Shown here in pieces: positions 39,571 to 49,800 of a stretch of DNA of 64,000 bases (positions within the stretch are counted from its first letter, which is position 1; every line of letters starts with the position of its first letter). Source of the DNA: Alitta virens (taxonomy: Eukaryota > Annelida > Polychaeta > Phyllodocida > Nereididae); assembly GCA_932294295.1 (NCBI GenBank), contig OW028575.1, positions 37,760,253-37,824,252 of the forward strand. Direction: 5' to 3'. Under the pieces are notes generated by a model. The model made no database searches. It was not told where the DNA came from and was given only the letters and a program-made list of their open reading frames with translations. Made by a program: the position numbers and the translations under genes.

Positions 39571-39801
39571 ATGACTTTGACAGGTGTGCGATTTATTACC
39601 TACCCTTCCTTCACATAAGCTACCCTAGCTTCACCGAATGCATTGGAGTGTGAAATTTAATTACTACCCTACTTCATCCTGTTCTCCAAAAGACAATGGG
39701 TTTCCCTTTGATGTTGCTACCTTACTACCTCCGTTTCACCAAAAGTCAAGTGGATTGTGCGGCTTCCCTTTGATGGCTGTAGAGCACTGTATATTACTAC
39801 T
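39571..39801 (-). repeat. Polinton terminal inverted repeat, right
   Basis: Inverted partner of 20252-20482, ending in ACTACT at 39796-39801. The one mismatch implies that the insertion, or a recent replication-based homogenisation, is young. Confidence 0.96.
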
Positions 39802-39807
39802 ATGGTA
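39802..39807. repeat. Target-site duplication, right copy (ATGGTA)
   Basis: Second copy of the 6-bp duplication, directly after the right terminal repeat. Confidence 0.97.
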
Positions 39808-42045
39808 CAAAGCAAGTGCATTAGACATTCAAAATTACAAGCATAAATTGGATATACACCTTGACAATGTTTTAATTCCTGATGATACTTTACACTGCAC
39901 GGATGTCAAATGCCAAACACATGTGCCTAATATAGAATCTTTCTATAATGACATTATACATGCTTGTCTTGCAGCTGAAAAGGATTGTATTCCTAAAACT
40001 GGATTAAATGTAGTCAAAAGAATTCCTGGATGGAATGAATTTGTGCGCACAAAGCATGAAATTGCCTTGCATTTTCACAATTTATGGAAAGATGCAGGGA
40101 GCTCGAGGCCCTCTCAAGGTGACTTGGCCTCAAACATGCGGCAGTCAAGGAAAGACTATCATTATGCAGTACGCTTTTGCAAGAAAGAAAGTTCCTAGAT
40201 ACAGTTCAGGAGAATGGCAGAGGCTCTCACCAAAAAAGACAATCGTAACTTTTGGAAGGAAGCCAAAAGCTTTCAGAGAGCATCAAAGACTGTGCCTATC
40301 AGGATTGACAATGCAGACAATCCCCAAGCCATTATTAATTTGTTCCATGATAAATTCAGATTTATACCAGCGTTCCATATTATCACAGTGAAATGGAGGT
40401 CATTGAATGTGAAATCAATAATAACATAAACAGAGACTTGTTGAAGTTCATATGTACAGACTGTGAATGCTTATCAGTGAGTAGTATTCATAAACTAGTG
40501 AATAAACTGAAAGCTGGTAAGCATGATGGCAATAGGGGTATTGTTTCTGACTGTTTGCTACATGGATCAAACAAACTCTTCGTCTTCATAGCCCTATTGT
40601 TCAAGATGATCATTGTGCACAGTTATGTTCCCAATGATCTGTTTTATTGCCACAATGTTTCCACTGCCTAAGGTTAGAGGATTAACAACTGTTTCTGACA
40701 AATACAGGGCAATAACACTGAGTGGCTGTGTTTCGAAATTACTGGATTTATTGATACTTAGAGATGATGCAGAATACATGAAGACAGATAAACTGCAGTT
40801 TGGTTTCAAGGAGCACAGCTCCACAACACTATGTACTTTTACTTTACTTGAAATATGTGAACTTTTTACACAAAAGAAGAGTCAAGTCTACAGCCTGCTG
40901 TTAGATGCAAGTAAGGCCTTAGACCGGGTAAATTACAGCAAACATTTCGGTATACTGTTAAACAAAGACATGAATGTGCTCTATATCAGACTTTTGCATC
41001 GACTTTATACCAATCAGAAGCTTCGAGTAAATTGGCAAAACTGTTTATCAGCTGACTTTTCAGTAACTAATGGCATCAGACAAGGGGGGGGGGGGTTTAT
41101 CCCCTGTCCTCTTTACAATTTATTTGGATGTTTTATTGCTGCACTTAAGACAGTCAAACCTTGGATGCTATATCGGACCACACTTTACAGGGGTCCTTGC
41201 TTACGCAGATGACATTGTGCTGCTTTCTCCGACAGCAACAGGTTTGAGTGCTATGGCCAAAATCTGTGAAGACTTTTCCAGGGACTATGATTTAACTTTC
41301 AATGGATCAAAGAGTCAGTATGGTTGAATTGAAGGAATTTGCATCAATAGTTCATCTTGGTCATAGACTCTTTAGCAACTTCAAAGGACACAATACCGAT
41401 GGGGTTATTGCTTCTTTTTATAGGCAGTATAATATGTTCAAGAGCAAATTTGGTGGATTGGCTTCAAGTGTCAAAGCTGAGCTGTTCAATAAATACTGTG
41501 CTTCATTTTATGGATGTTTATTACTGCCTTTTCATTCATGTTTGGATAAACTGCAGGTTGTCTGGCGCAAGGCTCTAAGACAGATATGGAGATTACCAAA
41601 AAGAGCTCATTGTACCATCCTGAGGGGATTACATGCTGGCCTCTGTGACAGGCATATGTTTGTCAGTCGTTTCCTGAAATTTGTGGCAAATACATTAAAA
41701 GCAGGAGCATCATGTATCCATTACATTTTTCAACTAGCTCTGCAAATGCCAAATTCCCTGCTGGCTAGAAACATGAACTATTGCCGCCTGCTGCTCAATT
41801 GCGATGTTCAGCTCTCAACCTCTAAGACAAAATGCTATAATGACTGCAAATTGCAACAGCAAATCAATGCAAGATTTTTGATTGAGTTATGTGATGTAAG
41901 AGACAATGTATCAGACTGTGTGTTTGACAATAATGAAATAGTTACACTTATTAATGATCTCTGTTTGAACTAGTAGTATAATTTATATTTAATAATATTC
42001 ATTGTATACCTTGTGTATGAAAAAGATGATATATATATATTGATA
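39802..42045 (+). pseudogene. ORF2 of the host LINE, 3' half (reverse transcriptase)
   Basis: Continuation of the ORF2 interrupted at 20251. The frame WYKASALDIQNYKHKLDIHL runs to an in-frame TAG at 40196-40198, then on to about 40429. Further frameshifts lie near 40370, near 40650 and in the G run at 41083-41095. RT motifs: YRAITLSGCVSKLLD, LLLDASKALDRVNY, NGIRQGG, SPVLFTIYLDVLL, and catalytic YADDIVLLSP near 41200. The C-terminal part ends at 41973 and the 3' UTR reaches about 42045 with TA-rich sequence. CR1/L2-like by appearance. Multiple lesions mean it was dead or decaying when, or soon after, the Polinton entered. Confidence 0.87.
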
Positions 42046-42052
42046 CACTGGG

Positions 42053-43270
42053 ATGGCAAGAAAAGTTGTGCTGGTATCTGGAGTAGATAAGCTTCTTGGT
42101 GTGCCAAAATTATCATTCAGAAAGGCAGAAGATGAATCTGAAGCTGTTTACAATCTTCTGGTCCAATGGAACCTGGTGGACAAAGTCCATGCAATGAGCT
42201 TTGACACCAGATCCGTTAATACTTGTCAAATCAGTGGAGTCTGCACCCGTATTTAGAAGTTCTTGCAAAGGTGTTTTCCCTGTGTTTGGACCCTCAAGCT
42301 CACCAGTCATTCCACTTTTCAAAAGGTTCAGGTCTTGTTGGATGAATTTTAACCATGAAAGTTTTTAGCCTTTGAAATTGAATGATGAAGTTCAGTGCTT
42401 TGATAAATCAACAATAGATATGCTGAAAGATGTGACTGGCAATGAAATGCTCATCAGAGATGATTACTAAGAACTGGTGGAGCTGACAATGGTTGTGTTG
42501 GGAGGCCTACCTGAACAAATTCACTGTAGGACACCAGGGCCTGTTCACCATGCGCGATGGATGGCTAAGCTGCTATATGCTATCAAAATATATCTCTTTC
42601 ATGATCAGCAAGATGTTTTCAATTTGACAAAAAAGAACAACATCAACTGCAGCGATTTGTGCAGTTTGGTGCACTTCTTTACACAAAAGTATGGATAGAA
42701 GCCCCCCTGCAAATGAGGCACCTGCTGGACATTCGGCATAATGGGCTGATCTTGTGAATAACAAGGTCAATGATGGCGAGGTTGCCACTGCTGCAATTAA
42801 AGTCTTGGAGCACCATTTAAGTACTTATCAGATGAGCTTGTGGGCCTTGCGCTTTTCTCTGATGGAGTTCCTGTGACTAAGAAAGCTAAGATAGTGAAGG
42901 CCATGACCAGAGAACCTGGGATGCGCCATGTAAATGGTGATCTAACAATTCTTGCAAGAGGGACAAGTTTCGGAGATTTAGCAAGCAAGTGAACTGTGAA
43001 CATTTTGTATCAGTTCAAAATTAGGGAGTCGTTTTTACGACTTCCCCCAGATTCCTGGAATGCAAAAGAAGATTATCTACAGGACAAGCAGCTAGTCAAA
43101 AAGTTGAGGGTTGTCAATAAATGTAAATAAAGCACTTTGAAGAATAAAACCTTCTCATCACCAATGATGAGGAGAAACAATTTCTCCTGCAAGTTGACGA
43201 AGCGAACCTGAAAGCATTTCCCATGCAAACAACAAAGAAATCTGTTATTGCTGCTGTTCTGGAAAACTGA
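42053..43270 (+). pseudogene. Broken DNA-transposon-type gene (HHARWMAK family)
   Basis: Coding fragments in three frames: LVQWNLVDKVHAMSFDT near 42155, MLKDVTGNEMLIRDDY, PGPVHHARWMAKLLYAIKIY near 42540, LSDELVGLALFSDGVPVTKK near 42825, and EEKQFLLQVDEANLKAFPMQ near 43170. I associate these blocks, in this order, with a multicopy invertebrate protein family that behaves like a DNA-transposon product. Its N-terminal part (LFDIAHNDVL) is seen in another copy at 17449. Many frameshifts and stops. The transposon superfamily is not certain. Confidence 0.6.
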
Positions 43271-43846
43271 ACTCCTCCTATTGAGACTTTTACTTTGACA
43301 AGTCTGTACGAAACTTTGTATAAAATATCTGCAATGATTTTGTTGTACTTTCATTGGAAGTTTATGTTTTTGGAGTAAAGGTCTGTTCAACAAATTGCGT
43401 TGTTTGTTAATATATTTTGCTAAATCAAGATATTGTATGGCGCATGAGCACCGTCTTCTAGTTGGAATAGGAAGCTAAAACTTTGGCAAAATTATACCAA
43501 TGGCGCACCTGACAAAAATATGGGGTGCCCTGATTTTTAACATGAAGTTGAAATTTTGCCATATGTATGTGGACTACTGCAGACTCTACAGTCTACACGG
43601 AAAAGAACACCCAAAAAAAAGTCTATACAGTCTTTTATGATGTCAGCTTAAGTTTCCAAATGTTTGCAGCACATTTGGTTGCGTGCAGTGGTCTGGATTA
43701 ATTTTACATGAGTTAACAGTCAAGATAAACATTTGTCAAAACCTGTAGTTCGTGTGTATTGGGAATAACCCCACGAGGATCTGTTCCAATCAATTGCCAA
43801 ACAAACGCAGCTGAAGCACTTGCCATCGGGTTTCCATTGAGTGCCA
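43271..43846. other. Upstream region of the first glutamate receptor gene
   Basis: No gene seen. Expected to include the receptor promoter; no TATA box assigned. Confidence 0.4.
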
Positions 43847-46800
43847 ATGGAGTCTCTTTGTGATGTTCTTTCTTCGTTCCTTCAATTCTTCGGTGTTTTG
43901 GTCTGCATTCAAAGATCTTCAGCTGTCACAATTGGTAAGTCACTTTTCCTTATGTTTGATTCAAATCACATAATATTCATGGTGCAAATAAGCTAACGTA
44001 CTAAAGATCAGGAAACAAAACATTGCGTGGAAAGTACACAAAGTCATGTGAAGATATTAGAAATGAGATCCCTCTTCCAGTGTTTGGCAAACCGTACTCA
44101 CTTTGTCACTGTCAGATCTCAAGTTACAAGTTTAAGATGGAAAGTAAGCATGCTTTAAAACACCGTTTAACATCACTTGTGAGTCCTAAGTCTCACACCT
44201 CTCAAGCAAGTTCTTGCCGCTATCAAGGGATCGATATGGTGAGAAATAGGAGGCGTCCACCAATGTTACACATTTACCCCATGGATGGGATCTTTTAATT
44301 GCCTCAGCATAGGAACTGAGTACAAGGGACTACCAATTATCCAAAAGACATCCAGCTGGGATGATGCCCGTGAAAGGTGCCCAAGACTGGGATTGAACCC
44401 TGGTCAATCATTTTGCTTTCCTAGTACTGTGTAATGCACCAGACAATTTGTTACTTTCCTTCTAAAACTTTCAAAAAATATATTGTATTATACATGTTTG
44501 TAAAGGTGGTAGAGATACTGTTATATGGAATAAAATATATATATATGTGTGTCTCTGTTGAGTTCTACATGACAACTGTATTCGTGCATTCAGGTATAAT
44601 TGAGGACAACACCAATACTTCCATTCTCACTGTGCTTAACTCTTCATCCATTGTGAGCACATTGTCAGAACGTAGTGGAGTCCAGCTGAGATTGTTCCAG
44701 TTGAATGACAAAGATTTTCTGGGGAGCCGTCAGCTTGGTGAGTTTAATTCCTCTTGTAGTAGGTAGTAGTAGCAGTAGTAGCAGTAGAAGGAATAACAGC
44801 AGCAGCAAATGCAGTTGTTTCAATATTTGAAACAAACTTCTCTTACATGTAAGTATCAGTCATTCGAGCCTTGCTTTTCCAGCCTGTCATGGCCTTTCCA
44901 ACGTGTCTGCAGTGGTCAGTGTGTTGGACTGTCCAGCCAGTGGGAAACTGACCTCTCACCTGGGTTGGATGCCCCACATGGTAGTGACCACTGGACAGTG
45001 CATGTCCACTGAGGGGGTAGCAAAGAGGACAGCCAGTCCTGGAGCTTTTTTTTTGGCTTCCCCTCCTGATTGGCAATTAAAGTTGTTGGAATCAATCATC
45101 ACTCAGGAAAAATTTGACAGCTTGACCATCCTCTATGACCACAGCCTGCGTGAGTAGTTTCAAACATGATTAATAGATTGATAAATTGCTTGGTTGCTCG
45201 GCTTATTGACTGCTCGGCTTATTGACTGAATGACTGATGAAATAAAATGTGGAATTGCTTGACCAACTTTTTGACTGTGCTTCTTGAAGTAGCTGGACTA
45301 TTATGTGATTGAGTGAGTGATTGATTGATTAGTTGAATGATTGTTTGATTGAGTGTGCTGTTTTCATGTTTGATAGGGCCAATGCCAGGCCAATGTGATC
45401 TGAAGTGACTGATACTGGTCCAACTTTAAGCTGATGTTGCAAGTAATATGGGCTGAAACCATATATCCGTGCTCAGTGTACCGGGAATTGTGTAACAGGC
45501 TGACAAGGACAGCTGCATTCTCATTTGCATTTAAGTGGTGCTGATACTCTGATACTCCCTAGCATGCAGGATATGTTTTGTTTGTCACCCCTGTTACATC
45601 AAACTCGCTGTGGCTCGAACTGAATACACTTTTCACAAAGCAGCCATGTTGTAATTTTTGCCTCATTGACCTCTCTTTGCACTCAGATATATTAATGTGA
45701 TGTCATCAATAGACAATGGCCATGGTGAAGGCACTGAGTGCAAGAACAATGGAGAAGTAATGATGTCATAATATATGACGTAATCAAAACGAGGTCAATT
45801 TGGCTAAATTGCCAACATGGCTGCCACGCGAAAAGAGTGTATGACGTTGTCTCTACCTGCACGTCTGAAAACTTTTTCACCACAAAACAAAACACAAATG
45901 ACCTTGCATAACTCAACTGCTGTTGAAAATTGATCAGACAGGGATAATAAAAATGTTCAAACCAATGAGTCTATCTGTGCATTTATAAGTGAATGAAATG
46001 CCTCGCAGTGAACAAAGTTAGGCGATGAGAAGACTGCAGATGGTATTGGCACTTCGAACACAATGGAAACCATCAGAGTTCCCAACTCCTTCTAGCAATT
46101 GTTGACAAAAAATACGAGTTCGTGTAACTTTGTCAATATGGTGACTGCAGCAACAGCATGACCCAAAGAATGTTGGCTTCAAAACACGTGATTTGTTATT
46201 TGAGAAAGGAGGAAAATAAATAAATACATAAATAAAAGTGTGGTTGAAAATAAGTCACAGTGTTTTTGTTGGGTAAGCAGCTTATCAGAATGTACAGTAG
46301 GGACATCGAATGCTTATAATTAAAATTGTGACGTTCATGAATATTATCAAGTGTATATACAGGTAGGCATTAATTAGTGCCAGCTAACAGTGGCAAAAGA
46401 ACTTGTACTTAAATGGTGAATGGAGATGAAATGCAATAATGCAATCTTTATAGCCTTTTTGGTCAGTGTGTTGGACAGTCCGGCTAGTGGGCGACTGACC
46501 TCTTACCTGGGTTGAATGCCCCACATGGCAGTGACCACTGCATATCCACTGAGGGGGGAGCAAAAAGGACAGCCAGCTCTAGAGCTTTCTTTTTGGCTTC
46601 CCCTCTAACTTGATGCAAGACCCTTTGCTACGGAAAGGTGTGATCGAGGGTCTTGGGGGAGCAAGGAATTTGACAGCATAGTCAGTTCATTTTATAAGAA
46701 AAAGCTACGAGTCCCTGAACTTAATATAATAATACAACTTTGTATCGAACAAATTTTAAATAACTACTTTATTCGCCGCTTAGGTAAATTTAATGTGCAT

Positions 46801-49800
46801 AGTGATTGACCTACTTCCACGGCTTGTCTCACAATGCTTTGATATCTACTAGACCCTCGTCTACGACGTGGCCTGAGGGCCTAGGCCTAGACTGGCTTTC
46901 CTTTGACTGGCAAATTAATGAAGTTGCTGCACAGGGAAAACAACCATTACTGTAGTAGGTTTTGTTTCCCTAAAAAGTAATCCTTTTGAACAGATGAGGG
47001 TGCCCTGAGAAACCTGATGACATCATTGACATATCGTCTGGTCAAGGTGCGTGCAGCACACATCGAGTGGATCAGAGGTGAAGAGGGTGCTGCTGTAACT
47101 CCTGTTTTGTCCAGGTCAATACTCATTCAGGAGACAAATTTTGCTGTCCTGGTTGAGTTGTCTGGTGTAACACCTGTCCTTCGGCATGTAAGTAGACTGA
47201 AAATAAAGTCAAATTAGCTGACCTTTCAGGCAATTTCACAGTGACTCCCAAAATGAGGTGATATGCATATCTTTCTAACAGTCAATCAGTCAACATGTAT
47301 TAATATTTGGCTATCGTTTTAGTGACTTTCTTCTAAAAGGACCTTAATTAGACCATACTTAATGTTGACAACTTTTTAGAGATCAAACTGACAGCGGAGT
47401 TCTTAACACCATCAAAATGCGAAAGATGTCACTGAAAAAGAATCACACCATATATACTGAAAACAACAGTTGTTAAATTAAATTAGAAAAATATATCAAT
47501 ACATTTGCACTACCAACTGTCCTGTTACATCACTTGTTAAAGTGATTAATTGGCTTAATTGTCCTTATACCAATTTACAGGCAGCATCTCTTGGAATCAA
47601 CACTCTCAACTACTACTGGATCATCATCAACGACCAACTCACAAAAGACCTGGTCACCTCATGGAACCTGAATCCATTCAAGCTCAGCAATGTGGTATTT
47701 GCCTTCAAGAACCACAGGGACTTTAGGAAATTCCCCTGTGCCAAAGCAAGGGACCACTTGACTGACAAACTGCCTCCACAGATCACAGTAGGGCTTACTA
47801 TTCATAATAGATCTGATGTGATAGAGCATGCAATCAAACTGACTACATTTCACACTTGAGATTTACAGAAGTGTTGATGTGATAACATGCTTTGTTTGAG
47901 AAGCTCTGGCCAATCCCTAAGTTTCTTGCTTGCCCAGATAAATGTTGATTCCAGGGAAGGTCTTAAAAATCAAATGTGGACCAGAAGGTACTGTAGCAAG
48001 CTTTAATTATTCAGTTTAATTGCCCCCACTGCACCCAATAGTTCACTGCTTGCTTTGAGCTCTCACTTGCATACGTCACATGGTCAGGTGTGGTGGGTTG
48101 CTTGGACTCAGTGTGGTCAGTTTGATTGAACAAGCAGTGATTTCAGAGGAAGCTACGTGTGTTTTACTTGATAAGGAGCATTGTCGTCATCTTCTGTCTG
48201 ACTCTTTGGTCCTGATCAAAATTATTTTTTTGATGATGTCATTCATGATGTGGTTTGAAAACATACAATCGGAGAATATGCAACCATCTCACTAGATTGT
48301 CAAGAAAAATCTTCTTGGCCAGAAAACAGCTATTGATCATGTTCGAAAATTTGACAGTGTTTGGAATGACTGACCTCCCCCCCCCCCTCTATTTTTGTTT
48401 GAAAATGTATTCTGCCTAATCCAACTTTAAGTACTGTATGACAAATGGTATGAGTCAAAAGCACATGGCCTAAATCGATATAAATGCCCTAGCTACTAGT
48501 ATATATTTCAAGTATTAATGCATAATCTTGGATAACCACTTTCCCGGATTATTTTGTGCCTAATGGAGACATTATAACTGAAAGTCAAAAATATAATTAA
48601 TGATGGTATGATAATTTTTCGTTCTCCCTGTCTTGACAGTCTGATGAAGTCACAGTCTTGGATGCCTTACTTCTCCTTGCGGATGCATTTCGTTATGTTG
48701 AAAATGACATGGATCTCGAATCTGACTTCATGGTGAGTCTCGACACTTGCGAATTGGTCCAACATTTTTTGGAGGGGATGTAATTTTAAAGAGGGCACTG
48801 AATACTAAATGTTTTCATACATAGGATGCACAAACATATATATATATAAATATCATCACTAATTTTGCTCTGAACATATTGAAAGTCTCTAAAAAAATAT
48901 ACTAATGTCCTGCTTAAAGTATCACTATTTATGTTACTGTACTGCATGTGGATATAAGTATGTAGTATTCAGTCGAACTAGGCCTGAAATGCTTTTAGCA
49001 TGGTCTTGTTCAGTCCTTATCAGATGCAGAATCGCGTTTTGCATTAGGCCTACTATAACCAATTAACGAAATGACATTGGATGGACATGACTGTGTTATA
49101 GGCAATCTTTGTTGTATTAACAGATGCTTCAAGTTTGCGGAAATGAAACTGAAGGCAGTGAAGGCACGGAAATTGCAAAAAGAGTTATTGCTCAATTGGA
49201 AAATAATGTGAGTTACCTTTAGTTAATATTTTGTATCTCTATTAATTTATCTTATATCATAAATATGTATGTGCAAACTAAATGTATATTCCACAGACAA
49301 ATGACGTAGCTCTCAATGACGTCAGATTTGACACACGTCATCACAATCAAAACGCCACCTATGACGTGTACTGTATTGTTGGAAGTGGTGCAACCTTGCA
49401 GATAATTCCCGCAGCTAGATGGAGCCACGAGGCAGGTCTGGAACTGCGCGAAAATGAAATGTTTATCAACCAAGCTATGAGACTCAGATCAGCTGTTCTC
49501 AACATCACAACTAAAGTGGTATGTTCAATAGCTTGACATTAAAAATTAATAGAGCCGTTTGTTTGCATAATATCAAGCATGCATTGACTAGGTGAGCACT
49601 TTTAATGATCTACTGCTGTTTTTTCATGATCTAACATAGCTGATCTTGTTTCTTTCTTTTGAAATGGATTAAACTGAAAATGTTTCTTCTACTGCTTTTA
49701 AAAGGTTCATGGCGCCAGCTTGTAAATATAATTACTTGCTTGTCCTTTGGAAACTACACACCAAGCATTATTAACTTGCAAGAAAGCAGGAATGAACAAG

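Larger units (their letters stand above)
20252..39801. mobile_element. Complete Polinton/Maverick (adintovirus-like) element
   Basis: 19,550 bp bounded by AGTAGTAATATAC...GTATATTACTACT inverted repeats and a 6-bp target duplication, ATGGTA. Terminal AG and 6-bp duplications are Polinton hallmarks. It contains the full core gene set (PolB, INT, ATPase, PRO, MCP, probable mCP) plus accessory genes. PolB, the CARD pair and the RING gene are on the plus strand. The spliced membrane genes, capsid cluster, integrase cluster, ATPase and PC4-like gene are on the minus strand. None of the core frames is broken. The element self-synthesises through protein-primed replication and, by family precedent, may form virions. 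It sits inside a dead LINE. Confidence 0.97.
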
